From Cognatilysobacter tabacisoli (GTDB lineage: Bacteria; Pseudomonadota; Gammaproteobacteria; Xanthomonadales; Xanthomonadaceae): 64,000 bases of DNA. Location: assembly GCF_003586305.1 (NCBI RefSeq), contig NZ_KZ987400.1, positions 186,001 through 250,000 of the forward strand, read 5' to 3'. The position numbers and the translations under genes were made by a program. How positions within the stretch are numbered: the first letter of the stretch is position 1; the number at the start of each line of letters is the position of its first letter. This document shows positions 37,713 through 48,263 of this stretch, piece after piece. The notes under the pieces are model-generated. The model was not told the origin of the DNA and did not search any database. It saw only the letters and a list, made by a program, of their open reading frames with translations.

Positions 37713-39503
37713 TCATGCCCACAGCGGCCCGCCGAGCCACAGCCATCGCGCCATCCACGCGCTGACCGCGCCGATGAGCACGGTCAGCGGCAGCCCGACC
37801 CGCAGGAAGTCGCCGAATCGGTAGCCGCCCGGGCCGAGGATCAGCAGGTTGCCGTGGTGGCCAATCGGGGTCAGGAACGCGACCACCGCGCCGAGCGCGG
37901 TGCACACCACGAACGGCGTTGCCGGCAGGCCCAGCGCCTGCGCCAGCTCGACTGCCACCGGCCCGAGCAGCACCGTCGTCGCCGCGTCGGACAGGATCTG
38001 GGTCATCAGCGCGGCCACGGCGAACATCATCATCAGCACCGCCAGCGGTGGCCAGCCCTGCACGACGAACAGCAGGCCGTCGGCGAGCAGCTGCGCGGTG
38101 CCGGTCTGCTCCATGGCGATGCCGAGCGGGATCACGCCGGCGATCATCACGAAGATCCGCACGTCGATGCCGCGGTAGGCCTGGTCGATGTCGACGCAGC
38201 GGGTCGCGACCATCGCGACCGCGCCGAGCAGGAAGGCCACCGGCGCCGGCAGCCACTCGGTCGCCGCGGCGAGCACGGTGGCCGCCAGCACGAACAGCGC
38301 CAGCGGCGCGCGGATGCGGCGGTGCGCCTGGCCGGCGAACGGCACCAGCATCAGGAAGCCGTGGTGCGCGGCCAGCTCGGAGAACCGCGCCGGCCGGCCC
38401 CACAGCACCAGCAGGTCGCCCTCGCGCAGGCGCGCGTCGGCCAGCCGCGGCGTGACCTCGGCATCGCGTCGCCACAGGCCGGCGATCACCGCGCCGAACC
38501 GGCGGGCGAAGTCGAGCTCGCGGATCGAATGGCCGATGAACTCCGAACCGGGCGCGACGACCGCCTGCACCAGCTGCGACTCGCCGTCGCCGTCGGTGCG
38601 CGCGCCGAAGCGGGCGATCGCGTTGAGGTCGAGGCCGGCGTCGTCGTGCAGCGTCGCCAGCGCGTCGGCCGACGCCTCAACCAGCAGCACGTCGCCGCCG
38701 AGCAGCACGCTGCTCGCGGTGAGGTCGTCGCGCCGGACGCCGTCGCGCAGCCAGCCGACGAGCCGGAACTTGTCGCCTTGCGCCTTCTGCAGCTCGGCCA
38801 GCGGCCGCGTGCTCCAGCGCGAGCCGTCGACGATCACCAGCTCGGTGCGATAGCGGTCCAGCCGCAGGTAGCCGTCGTCGCCGTGCTCGCCCGGCCGACG
38901 CGGCAGCAGCCAGCGCGCCAGCCACATGTAGACGACGCCGATCGCGATCAGCGCCAGCCCGATCGGCGTGATCGAGAAGATCCCAAGCCCGTCCTCGCCG
39001 GCGCGCTCGATCAGGTTGTCGGCCAGCAGGAACGCCGGCGCGCTGACCAGCGTCAGCGTGGTGCCGAGCGACGCGGCGAACGACATCGGCATCAGCAGCC
39101 GCGACGCGGACAGGCCGCGGTCGCGCGCGAACCGGCTGACGATCGGCAGCATCATCGCCGTCACCATCACGTGGTGGGTGAACGACGACAGGGCGGCGAC
39201 CACCGGCATCACCACTGCGATCGCGCGGCCCTCGCTGCGGCCGGCGGCGCGCTCGACCCACTGGCCGATGCGTTCGGTGATGCCGGTCGCGGCCAGCGCC
39301 CCGGAGATCACGAACACCGCCGCGACGATGATCGCCGGCTCGCTGGCGAACCCCGACAGCGCCTGGCGCGCGTCGAGCACGCCGGTCAGCACCAGCGCGA
39401 GCAGCGTGAGCATCGCGGTCACATCGACGCGCAACCGTTCGCTGACGAACAGGTACAGCGCGCAGGCCAGGATCAGCAGGAACAGCAGGGCGTGGAGCTC
39501 CAT
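37713..39503 (-). CDS. SLC13/DASS-type permease with two TrkA-C domains
   Basis: A 596-aa inner-membrane transporter. Two blocks of TM helices flank a soluble centre: N-terminal block (LHALLFLLILACALYLF, FASEPAIIVAAVFVISGAL), central region with two RCK-C/TrkA-C domains (about 207-290 and 300-385; DKFRLVGWLRDG, SEFIGHSIRELDF), and a C-terminal block with the repeat-like LSDAATTVLLGPVAVELA and TPIGHHGNLLI. Family members import dicarboxylates or sulfate with sodium; the substrate here is unknown. ATG 39503 was chosen because it starts at the first TM helix. Confidence 0.88.
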   Translation of the reverse strand: MELHALLFLLILACALYLFVSERLRVDVTAMLTLLALVLTGVLDARQALSGFASEPAIIVAAVFVISGALAATGITERIGQWVERAAGRSEGRAIAVVMPVVAALSSFTHHVMVTAMMLPIVSRFARDRGLSASRLLMPMSFAASLGTTLTLVSAPAFLLADNLIERAGEDGLGIFSITPIGLALIAIGVVYMWLARWLLPRRPGEHGDDGYLRLDRYRTELVIVDGSRWSTRPLAELQKAQGDKFRLVGWLRDGVRRDDLTASSVLLGGDVLLVEASADALATLHDDAGLDLNAIARFGARTDGDGESQLVQAVVAPGSEFIGHSIRELDFARRFGAVIAGLWRRDAEVTPRLADARLREGDLLVLWGRPARFSELAAHHGFLMLVPFAGQAHRRIRAPLALFVLAATVLAAATEWLPAPVAFLLGAVAMVATRCVDIDQAYRGIDVRIFVMIAGVIPLGIAMEQTGTAQLLADGLLFVVQGWPPLAVLMMMFAVAALMTQILSDAATTVLLGPVAVELAQALGLPATPFVVCTALGAVVAFLTPIGHHGNLLILGPGGYRFGDFLRVGLPLTVLIGAVSAWMARWLWLGGPLWA

Positions 39504-39591
39504 GCCGGCATTGTGGCGCATCGCAAACCGTGGACCCGTGCACGATGTGGTCACGCCACGCGGCTACACTGCGCCGGACTTCCGCTAGACC

Positions 39592-40740
39592 ATGGGCATG
39601 GGCGAGACACGACCGCCACTGGGCGAACACGACCGCTTCCGGTTGGCCATGACGGCGGCGGGCATCGGCATGGCCATCGTCGACCTCGACGGGCGCTGGC
39701 TCGAGGTCAATCCCGCGCTCGAACGCATGCTCGGGTACACGGCGGCCGAGATGCTCGGCCGCACCGCCGCCGAGTTCACCCACCCGGACGACCTCGAGGC
39801 CTCGCGCGGCTACCTGATCGGGCTGGTCGACGGCTTCATCCCGGTGCTCGACGTGCGCAAGCGCTACGTGCACCGCGACGGCAGCGAGGTCTGGGTGCAG
39901 GCCAACGTCGCGACGATGCGCGACGCCAGCGGCGCGCCGCTGTACCTGGTCGTGCAGCTGCGCGACATCGGCGCGGAGATCGCCGCCGAGCGCGCGCTCG
40001 AAGCGCACGGCCGCGAACGCGCCGAAGCGGCCGACCGCTCGAACCGCCAGCTGCAGCTGTTCACCGATGCCGTATCGCACGACCTGCGCGCGCCGCTGCG
40101 GGCGATCGAGAGCTTCTCGCGGCGGCTGGCCGAGCGCGCCGGCGAGCGCCTCGACGACGAGGAGCGCGAACACCTGCAGCGCATCCGCCAGGCCGCCAAG
40201 CGCATGACCGCGCTCCTCGACGCGCTCAACGAACTCTCGCACGCGACCCGGACCGAGCTGCGCAGCAGCCGGGTCGACCTGAGCCTGCTGGCCGAATGGG
40301 TCGGCGCCGAACTGCAGGACGCCGATCCGGCGCGCGCGGCGCAGGTGCGGATCCAGCCGGGCCTGACCTGCTGGGGCGACGAGCGGCTGCTGAAGGTGAT
40401 GCTCGCCCAGCTGCTCGACAACGCGTGGAAGTTCACCGACCCCGCGCAGCCGGTGCGGATCGAGGTCGACGGGGCCGTCGACGGCAACCGCCTGCGCGTG
40501 ACCGTGCGCGACCACGGCACCGGCTTCGACATGCGCTACGTGCACAAGCTGTTCGAACCGTTCCAGCGCCTGCACGGCCCGGACCAGGGCGGCGGGCACG
40601 GGCTCGGCCTGACCGTGGCGCAGCGCATCGTGCAGCGCCACGGCGGCGCGATCCACGCGCAGTCGCACGTCGGCGAGGGCGCGGCGTTCACCCTCGACCT
40701 CCCGGCGGGCTCGCCGCGGGAGGCTGCGGCGCATGCATAA
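39592..40740 (+). CDS. PAS-domain sensor histidine kinase
   Basis: A 382-aa soluble sensor kinase. One PAS domain with PAC segment (about 15-130; LDGRWLEVNPALERMLGY, KRYVHRDGSEVW) is followed by HisKA (FTDAVSHDLRAPLRAIESFS, His near 162) and HATPase (LAQLLDNAWKFTD, VRDHGTGFDM, GGGHGLGLTVAQRIV). It lacks TM helices. The stop overlaps the start of the response regulator by 8 bp, so the two form a co-translated pair of the Rcp1/cyanobacterial-phytochrome type. The signal sensed by the PAS domain is unknown. Confidence 0.92.
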   Translation: MGMGETRPPLGEHDRFRLAMTAAGIGMAIVDLDGRWLEVNPALERMLGYTAAEMLGRTAAEFTHPDDLEASRGYLIGLVDGFIPVLDVRKRYVHRDGSEVWVQANVATMRDASGAPLYLVVQLRDIGAEIAAERALEAHGRERAEAADRSNRQLQLFTDAVSHDLRAPLRAIESFSRRLAERAGERLDDEEREHLQRIRQAAKRMTALLDALNELSHATRTELRSSRVDLSLLAEWVGAELQDADPARAAQVRIQPGLTCWGDERLLKVMLAQLLDNAWKFTDPAQPVRIEVDGAVDGNRLRVTVRDHGTGFDMRYVHKLFEPFQRLHGPDQGGGHGLGLTVAQRIVQRHGGAIHAQSHVGEGAAFTLDLPAGSPREAAAHA

Positions 40741-41167
40741 GGAAATCCTGCTCGTCGAGGACAACCCCGACGACGTCGAGCTGACCCGGCTCGCGTTCGA
40801 CGAGGCCAAGATCGCCAACCGGCTGGTCGTCGTCGGCGACGGCGTCGAGGCGCTCGACTACCTGTTCGCGCGCGGCCGCCATGCCGACCGCGATCGCGAC
40901 GCGCTGCCGTCGATCGTGCTGCTCGACCTCAACCTGCCCAAGCTCGACGGCCGCGAGGTGCTGCAGGCGATCCGCGCCGACGAACGCACGCGCACGCTGC
41001 CGGTCGTGGTGCTGACCACCAGCGCCGAGCCGTTCGACGTCGACGCCAGCTATGCGCTCGGCGTCAACAGCTTCATCCAGAAGCCGGTGGACTTCGAGCA
41101 GTTCGTCTGGGCGGTGAAGCAGGTCGGGCTGTACTGGCTGGTGCTGAACCAGCCCGCGCGCCCCTGA
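40733..41167 (+). CDS. Single-domain response regulator (Rcp1-like)
   Basis: A 144-aa stand-alone receiver. It has EILLVEDNPDDVELTRLAF at the N-terminus, the phospho-acceptor Asp in LLDLNLPKLDG (about 62), TTSAEP and the conserved Lys in IQKPVDF (about 117). The extended alpha-4 loop is typical of Rcp1-like regulators that work with phytochrome-type kinases. No output domain, so it acts as a phosphorelay shuttle or by protein contact. Overlaps the kinase gene. Confidence 0.92.
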   Translation: MHKEILLVEDNPDDVELTRLAFDEAKIANRLVVVGDGVEALDYLFARGRHADRDRDALPSIVLLDLNLPKLDGREVLQAIRADERTRTLPVVVLTTSAEPFDVDASYALGVNSFIQKPVDFEQFVWAVKQVGLYWLVLNQPARP

Positions 41168-41172
41168 GCGGC

Positions 41173-41795
41173 ATGCACGACGGCCACGACGCGGCGCCGC
41201 GCGCGCTCGCGCTGTTCGATTTCGACGGCACCCTGACCACCGCGGAGACCTTCGGCCCGTTCGTGCGGCGCGCCGCGCCGCGCGCGCGGGTGCGCGTCGG
41301 CGCTCCGCTGCTGGCGCCGCTGGTGCTGGGCTACCGCGCCGGGCTGGTGTCCGGCAGCAGCGTGCGCGCGGCGATCGTGCGGGTGGCCTTCGCCGGCGTG
41401 CCGGAGGCGGACGTCGCCGCGCACGGCGCGGGCTTCGCGCGCGACGTCATCCCCGGCCTGCTGCGTCCGTCGGCGATGGTCTCGCTCGACCGGCACCGCG
41501 AACGCGGCGACACCGTCGCCGTCGTGTCCGGTGCGTTCGATGCGTACCTGGCACCGTGGTGCGCGGCGCAGGGGATCGAACTGCTCGCTTCGTCGCTGGC
41601 GTCGCGCGACGGCGTGCTGACCGGGCACTACCGCGGAGCGCAGTGCGTCGGCGCGGAGAAAGCCCGGCGCGTGCGCGAGCGTTTCGCGCTGCACGCGTTC
41701 GCTGCGGTGCACGCCTACGGCGACACCGGCGAGGACGCCGCGCTGCTCGCGCTGGCCGACCACCCACCTACCGCGGCCGGCCGCTGCCGGCCTGA
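41173..41795 (+). CDS. HAD-IB family phosphatase, frameshifted at the 3' end
   Basis: The first ~197 residues are a complete HAD-IB hydrolase: motif I LFDFDGTLTTAETF, motif II VVSGAFDAYL, the KARRV lysine and motif III/IV YGDTGEDAALLALADH. The family's usual ending (YRGRPLP then stop) is only readable after a one-base shift near 41767-41769, giving stop 41793-41795, which I take as the intended end. Without the shift the frame runs antisense through the next gene to 42681 (502 aa). This is either a sequencing error in CACCCACC or a real inactivating indel. It starts 5 bp after the response regulator and is likely a phosphomonoesterase of unknown substrate. Confidence 0.75.
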
Positions 41796-41817
41796 GTCCG
41801 CGCGCCGCCGGCGCGGG

Positions 41818-42597
41818 CTAGCCGCTGTGCCCGCGGTTGGCGCCGAACAGCGCCTCGGCACGCTGGAACAGCACCCAGCTGGTCGCGATGTACTTGTCGC
41901 CGCCGCTCGGCCGGTTGCCGCGGTGGGTGTGGGTGAACGCCGCCGGCGCGATCAGCAGCGAGCCGGCGCGCGGCGCGATCTTGCGCTGCTGGTACAGGAA
42001 CTCGGTCTCGCCGTCGCCGAACCCGTCGTTGAGGTACAGCGTCCACAGCAGGTGCCGGTGCAGCGTCTCGGCGCCGGGGTCGCGCGGGTACAGCTCGCAG
42101 TGCCAGTACGGGTAGCCGCCGCGGCCGCCGGTGTAGCGCTGCAGGTTGATCGCGCCGGGGCGCAGCACCGCCTGGACGATGCCGGACAGCTGCGCATCGT
42201 CCATCGCGGCGATGCGCTCGGGCGTCAGCCGGTGGCGCTTGCCGTCGGCCGCTGGCACTTCCAGCATCAGCGGCGCGATGATCGTGTGCGGATAGCGGCG
42301 CAGGTACGCCATCAGACCCTTGAACAGCGCGCTGTTGAGCGCGGCCTCGGCGTCGCGCCACGCCGCGTTGCCGGAGATCGTCAGGTCGAGGCTGTCCTTG
42401 AGGTCGGTCATGACCCCGCCGCCGACCCGGCCCGGGTGGGTGTCGGGGCTGGCGTCGAATCGCGCGACCAGGGCCGCGCACGTCGCCGCATCGAGCGCGT
42501 CGTCGTAGACCTCGATGAAGTCGGGCAGGGCGGCGGGTTCGCTCACGGTCGTCTCGGCTGGCGGCCCGGGCGCGTCGCCGCGGGCGGAGGCGGCCAT
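41818..42597 (-). CDS. 2-oxoglutarate/Fe(II) oxygenase (prolyl-4-hydroxylase-like)
   Basis: A 259-aa dioxygenase. The double-stranded beta-helix core contains GYPYWHCELYPRDP, LHRHLLWTLYLNDGFGDGETEF and THTHRGNRPSGGDKYIATSWV. The first metal motif reads H-x-E (HCE) rather than H-x-D, the distal His lies in FTHTHRG, and the Lys/Arg after it is the likely 2-oxoglutarate anchor. It is related to proline or peptide hydroxylases; the substrate is unknown. ATG 42597 gives the likely start, but GTG codons further in are possible. Convergent with the frameshifted HAD gene. Confidence 0.8.
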   Translation of the reverse strand: MAASARGDAPGPPAETTVSEPAALPDFIEVYDDALDAATCAALVARFDASPDTHPGRVGGGVMTDLKDSLDLTISGNAAWRDAEAALNSALFKGLMAYLRRYPHTIIAPLMLEVPAADGKRHRLTPERIAAMDDAQLSGIVQAVLRPGAINLQRYTGGRGGYPYWHCELYPRDPGAETLHRHLLWTLYLNDGFGDGETEFLYQQRKIAPRAGSLLIAPAAFTHTHRGNRPSGGDKYIATSWVLFQRAEALFGANRGHSG

Positions 42598-43136
42598 CGT
42601 CGCACGGGCAAAACGCGTTACGGAACTGCAACGTCGCGCGCCGGAGGCCGCCACCGGCGCGCGCGCGACCCGCGGGCCTAGCGGGTCGCGGGCGCGGGCG
42701 CGGGCGTCCCGCGGCGGGCGGCGGCCGCGACCGCGTCCCCCGAACGGGTGAGTTACCGCGATGCAACGTTTCCGGCCGCCGCGCCCGCGCAGGCGCAACG
42801 GCGCGGCGGAATTCTCCCGCCGATTCAAGCGCTTGCGCGATTGGCACGGAACCGGCGTGGTGTCGTCTGTCCGCGGCGTCCGTGCCGCGGCGCCCCGAGT
42901 CGCTGCCATGCCCCGTTCCGCCGCCGCCGCCCGACCGCCGCGCGTCCCGCACGCACGCAGGGCCTGCCTGCACGGGAAACCGCCGTGCCCGGCGGCGTCG
43001 GCGGAACCGCCGCGATCGGGTCCCGTGCGCGCGCGGCGTTCCCCCGCGCCGCGCGCGCCCTCCGTGCGCCGCCACGTCCGGCCGCGGAGTGCTCTGCGTC
43101 CACGGATGGACGCGCCTTCCCGGCGGTGTCCGCCGG
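42598..43136. other. 539-bp gene-free region with sigma-54-like promoter
   Basis: The only stretch over 500 bp without a convincing gene. It holds a 10-bp hairpin (CGCGACCCGC/GCGGGTCGCG, 42664-42690, 7-nt loop), a palindrome CAAGCGCTTG (42828-42837) and a TTGGCACGGAACCGGC element (42841-42856). The ORFs here are GC-driven shadows with no family features. It could contain a small RNA or long leader. Confidence 0.4.
42841..42856 (+). promoter_or_regulatory. Candidate sigma-54 (-24/-12) promoter
   Basis: TTGGCACGGAACCGGC has the -24 TTGGCACG match and invariant GG-N10-GC spacing; the -12 half (CGGC) is a weak match to TTGC. It lies next to a sigma-54 activator gene and points toward that gene's 3' end. 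Confidence 0.35.
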
Positions 43137-44537
<1,401 letters not shown>

Positions 44538-44659
44538 CGCCTGCTCCTCGCCTGCCGCGCGGGGGGAGCGCTCCAGCAGGCAAGAACTACAACGCGACGG
44601 CGCCGCGCCGCAGGTCAGCGGCGCGCGGTCGAATCAGGGGATGGCGGGCGGATCCGCGT

Positions 44660-45700
44660 TCAGGCGGCGGCGTCGTGCGCGCGGTGGTACTCGACGGCGG
44701 CCTCCACCTCGCGCCTGGAACCGAGGAACACCGGCACGCGCTGGTGCAGCCCGGTCGGCGCCACGTCCATCATCCGCTCGCGCCCGGTGCTGGCCGCGCC
44801 GCCGGCCTGTTCGACCAGGAACGCCATTGGGTTGGCCTCGTACATCAGCCGCAGCTTGCCGCCCTTGGCCGCGCACTTGCTGTCGAGCGGGTACGAGAAG
44901 ATCCCGCCGCGGGTCAGGATGCGGTGCACGTCGGCCACCATCGACGCGACCCAGCGCATGTTGAAGTCCTTGCCGCGCGGGCCCTCGCGGCCGGCCAGCA
45001 GGTCGCCGACGTAGCGCTGCATCGGCGCTTCCCAGAAGCGCTGGTTCGACATGTTGACCGCGAACTCCCTCGTCTCCTCCGGGATCGTCATGCCGCGCGT
45101 GGTCATCACGAAGCCGCCGACCTCGCGGTCCAGCGTGAACGAGTGGGTGCCGTGGCCGACGGTCAGCACCAGCATCGTGCTCGGCCCGTACGTGCAGTAG
45201 CCGGCCGCGACCTGCGCGCTGCCCGGCTGCAGGAAGTGCTCGTCCTGCGCGCGGGTGACGCCGTCGGGGCAGCGCAGCACCGAGAAGATCGTGCCGACCG
45301 AGATGTTGACGTCGATGTTGCTCGAACCGTCGAGCGGATCGAACAGCAGCAGGTAGTTGCCGCGCGGGTAGACGTCGGGGATCGGGTGCGAGGTGTCCAT
45401 CTCCTCCGACGCCAGGCCGGCGAGGTGGCCGCCCCAGGCGTTGGCCTCGAGCAGGATCTCGTTGCTGAGCACGTCGAGCTTCTTCTGCGCCTCGCCCTGC
45501 ACGTTGATGCTGGCTTCGCCGGCGCTGAGCGCGTCGCCGAGCACGCCGCCGAGCGCGCCCTTGCCGACCGCGATCGAGATCGACTTGCACGCGCGCGCGA
45601 CCACTTCGATCAGCAGCCGCAGGTCGGCGTTGATGCGCCCGGCGCGCTGCTCCTCGATCAGGTAGCGGGTCAGGGAGATCGACGACGACGGACTGGTCAT
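44660..45700 (-). CDS. fbp: Fructose-1,6-bisphosphatase class I
   Basis: A 346-aa gluconeogenic phosphatase converting fructose 1,6-bisphosphate to fructose 6-phosphate. Metal and substrate motifs include [32 protein letters not shown] (the DPLDGSSN signature) and [21 protein letters not shown]. Length and C-terminus fit class I. A minus-strand -10-like TAGAAT lies at 45733-45738, upstream of ATG 45700. It is monocistronic and follows the divergent small helical gene. Confidence 0.96.
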   Translation of the reverse strand: MTSPSSSISLTRYLIEEQRAGRINADLRLLIEVVARACKSISIAVGKGALGGVLGDALSAGEASINVQGEAQKKLDVLSNEILLEANAWGGHLAGLASEEMDTSHPIPDVYPRGNYLLLFDPLDGSSNIDVNISVGTIFSVLRCPDGVTRAQDEHFLQPGSAQVAAGYCTYGPSTMLVLTVGHGTHSFTLDREVGGFVMTTRGMTIPEETREFAVNMSNQRFWEAPMQRYVGDLLAGREGPRGKDFNMRWVASMVADVHRILTRGGIFSYPLDSKCAAKGGKLRLMYEANPMAFLVEQAGGAASTGRERMMDVAPTGLHQRVPVFLGSRREVEAAVEYHRAHDAAA

Positions 45701-45825
45701 GGGGACGAAGGGCGGGCCAAGGAGGGCGCCATTCTAATCGGCCGCACGCGCGGCGCCGGGGCGGCCCATGCGTCCGGGCGAGCAGGAGAGGCGAAGCCGG
45801 GCGGGCGTGGCCGCGCCCGCGTGCG

Positions 45826-46200
45826 TCAGGCGACCTTGTGGAACGTCGTGGCCCGCGCCGCGTGGCGACGCACGACCGCGCCGAGGGTGTCGCGCGCCAT
45901 CGACAGCATGCGCAGCGGCGCGGCCGGCTCAGCGGTGTTCAACGCGCGCTTGGCGGCGTCGATCGCGTCGGTGGCGACTTCGCCGCCGTCGCTGCCGAGC
46001 AGCGCGCGCAGGTGGCGGGCGTGCTTGTCGAGCACGCGCTCCAGGTCCGGATTGCCGCCGTCCCCGGCGGAGGCGACCACGTGCGCCATCGTGGCGTCGA
46101 GTCGGGCCAGTTCTTCGAGCAGTTCGTCGGCGTCGGGGTGCATGGCGGCAGGATCGTTCTCGTGGGTCGCACCGGATGAGACCGGCGCGTCTGGAATCAT
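45826..46200 (-). CDS. Small helical protein, unknown function
   Basis: A 124-aa soluble, mostly alpha-helical protein (ADELLEELARLDATMAHVVAS, ERVLDKHARHLRALLG, AAPLRMLSMARDTLGAVVRR). No family is recognised and there are no signal peptide or TM segments. The start is uncertain: ATG 46200 follows GGGGGCG, while ATG 46143 (MHPDADELL) would give a compact 105-aa form. It lies between fbp and the two-component pair, all leftward. Confidence 0.55.
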   Translation of the reverse strand: MIPDAPVSSGATHENDPAAMHPDADELLEELARLDATMAHVVASAGDGGNPDLERVLDKHARHLRALLGSDGGEVATDAIDAAKRALNTAEPAAPLRMLSMARDTLGAVVRRHAARATTFHKVA

Positions 46201-46332
46201 TCGCACGCCCCCGTGAGTGCGCGGTGAGGCCGGGCGGCGGTCGCTGTGGAATACGGGCCGGCGCGGGCGAAGCGGCCGGCGGCGTGGCTGAACACGCTGA
46301 ACGGACCAGGCACTGGCGGCCCGCGCGAGCGT

Positions 46333-46980
46333 TCAGATCACCCGCAGCGTGATCGCCTTCAGCACCGCGCGGGTGCGGTCGCGGGTGCCGAGCTTGTCGA
46401 GGATCTCGGACACGTAGTTCTTCACCGTGCCCTCGGACAGGAACACCGCGCGCGCGATCTCCTTGTTCGAGTAGCCGCCGGCGAGCAGCCGCAGGATCGC
46501 GACCTCGCGCTCGCTGAATGTATCGGTCGGTGCGGCCTGGTCGCGGTACGCGTAGCGCGCGCGCACCGGGTCGGTCGGCACCGGTGCGAGCAGCGTTTCG
46601 CCGGCGGCCACGCGCGTGATCGCCTCGCACAGGTCCTCGGGCGAGGCGTCCTTGAGCAGGAAGCCCTGCGCGCCGGCCTCGGCCGCGCGCAGCGGCAGCG
46701 CCTCGTCGTCGAACGTGGTCAGCAGCACGACCGGCGTCGCGTCGCCGCGCTCGCGCAGCCCGCGCACCACGCCGAAGCCGTCGAGGCCGGGCATGCGGAT
46801 GTCGGACAGCACCACGTCGACCGCGGTGCCGGCGAGCGCGTCGAGCAGGGCCTGGCCGTCGCCGGCCTCGAGCACGACCTCGAGCGTGGCGAAGCCGGAC
46901 AGCAGCGCCTTGAGGCCGCCGCGGACCAGCGCCTGGTCGTCGGCCAGCGCCAGCCGCAGCACGCGCGGGGACGCGCTCAT
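46333..46980 (-). CDS. NarL/DesR-type response regulator
   Basis: A 215-aa regulator with a receiver domain (LALADDQALVRGGLKALL; phospho-acceptor Asp in VVLSDIRMPGLDG; Lys in LLKDAS) and a LuxR-type helix-turn-helix (FSEREVAILRLLAGGYSNKEIARAVFLSEGTVKNYVSEILDKLG). The start codon overlaps the kinase stop (ATGA), so the two are coupled. It probably controls the divergent membrane-protein gene at 48264, by analogy with DesK-DesR systems. Confidence 0.93.
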   Translation of the reverse strand: MSASPRVLRLALADDQALVRGGLKALLSGFATLEVVLEAGDGQALLDALAGTAVDVVLSDIRMPGLDGFGVVRGLRERGDATPVVLLTTFDDEALPLRAAEAGAQGFLLKDASPEDLCEAITRVAAGETLLAPVPTDPVRARYAYRDQAAPTDTFSEREVAILRLLAGGYSNKEIARAVFLSEGTVKNYVSEILDKLGTRDRTRAVLKAITLRVI

Positions 46981-48119
46981 GCGGCCGCGGCCGGCAGCCA
47001 CGCGCGCAGGTGCACGCCGCCGGTGTCAGTGCGGCGCACGTCGAGGCCGCCGCCGACGCCCTCGAGCCGCTCGCGCATGCCGCGCAGGCCGTTGCCCGGC
47101 TGCAGCGCGCCGCCGGCGCGGCCGTCGTCGCGGATGTCGAGCCGCAGCTCGCCGCCGTCGCGCCGCAGCACCACCCACAGCGTCTGCGCCTGCGAGTGCC
47201 GCGCGGCGTTGACCAGGCCCTCCTGCACCGTGCGCAGCACCGCCTCGGCCTGTGCCAGCGAGCCGGCGCGCGCATCGGCGTCGACCTGCAGCTGCAGCGC
47301 CGGGCGCGGGAACGGCGCGGCCAGCGCGGCCAGCGCCGGGCCGAGCTCGAGGCCGTCGTCGTGGCGCATCTGCTCGACCACGCCGCGGATGTCGGCCAGC
47401 AGCTCGTCGGCCAGCCGCGCGCACAGCGCGACCTGCGCGTCGCCGACGTGGCGCGGGTCGCGCTGCAGCGCGCCGAGGTTGAGCTTCAGCGCGGTGAGCT
47501 TGTGGCCGGCGACGTCGTGCAGCTCGCGCGACAGGCGCAGGCGCTCGGACTCGCGGCTCGACTCGGCCAGCAGCTCGCGCGTGGCGCGCAGGTCGGCGTT
47601 GACCGCCGCCAGCTCGTCGCGCGTGGCTTCGGCGCGGAACGCGAACCACGCCGTCAGCGCGGCGAAGCCCTGGAAGCTCATCTGCATCAGCGTCGAGACC
47701 CACGGCGAGTTCAGGTCCCACACGTACTGGTACACGCCGTACGCCAGCACGTTGCCGAGCACGAATCCGACCACCAGCGCGCGCGTCGACCACAGGTGCA
47801 CGGCCTGCACCAGCACCAGCAGCAGCAGGATCGGCAGCGTGCTGCTGCGCGCCATCGCCATCAGCGCGAAGGCGATGACCGCCTGCGCCAGCACCAGCGC
47901 GCGCTTGTGCGCGTTCGGCCGCTCGGTGCCGGTGGTGAGCATGAACATCGCCAGGAACGCCAGCAGCAGCGCCGCCAGCAGCGGCGTCGGCGGCTCGCGC
48001 CCGGCCAGCCAGTCCGGCGGGTCCCAGCGCGAGAACAGCAGCTCCCAGCCGATGCCCGCCCACGCGAGGTAGCCGGCGAAGTTCAGCGGCGACAGCAGGG
48101 TGCGGGTGGTCGTCGACAT
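46977..48119 (-). CDS. Membrane sensor histidine kinase (HisKA_3, DesK-like)
   Basis: A 380-aa kinase with about five or six TM helices in the first 165 residues (LLAALLLAFLAMFMLTT, ALVLAQAVIAFALMAMA, LPILLLLVLVQAVHLW), then a coiled stretch, HisKA_3 (RLRLSRELHDVAGHKLTALKLNLG, phospho-His in ELHDVAGH) and HATPase (EGLVNAARHSQA, IRDDGRAGG, GNGLRGMRERLEGVGG). This is the layout of DesK-type thermosensors and related kinases that sense membrane state; the signal here is not known. ATG 48119. Confidence 0.92.
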   Translation of the reverse strand: MSTTTRTLLSPLNFAGYLAWAGIGWELLFSRWDPPDWLAGREPPTPLLAALLLAFLAMFMLTTGTERPNAHKRALVLAQAVIAFALMAMARSSTLPILLLLVLVQAVHLWSTRALVVGFVLGNVLAYGVYQYVWDLNSPWVSTLMQMSFQGFAALTAWFAFRAEATRDELAAVNADLRATRELLAESSRESERLRLSRELHDVAGHKLTALKLNLGALQRDPRHVGDAQVALCARLADELLADIRGVVEQMRHDDGLELGPALAALAAPFPRPALQLQVDADARAGSLAQAEAVLRTVQEGLVNAARHSQAQTLWVVLRRDGGELRLDIRDDGRAGGALQPGNGLRGMRERLEGVGGGLDVRRTDTGGVHLRAWLPAAAA

Positions 48120-48263
48120 GCGCGCAGCTTGGGCCTGCGCCCGGCGCGCCTCAAGCGCCGCGGCGCAGAAAGTGACTTCCGGCAGGTCGATCCGATGACG
48201 GCCGGCACCTGAGCGGCGCGCCGCGCCGGCCGAAAGTGGCCGCACGTTCCCGGGAGCCGCGCC

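Noticed and set aside
41796-42681. Continuation of the HAD ORF to a 502-aa protein
   Set aside because: The extension is antisense to the well-supported oxygenase gene, has low-complexity Arg/Ala/Gly composition and no family features. It follows from the frameshift near 41767.
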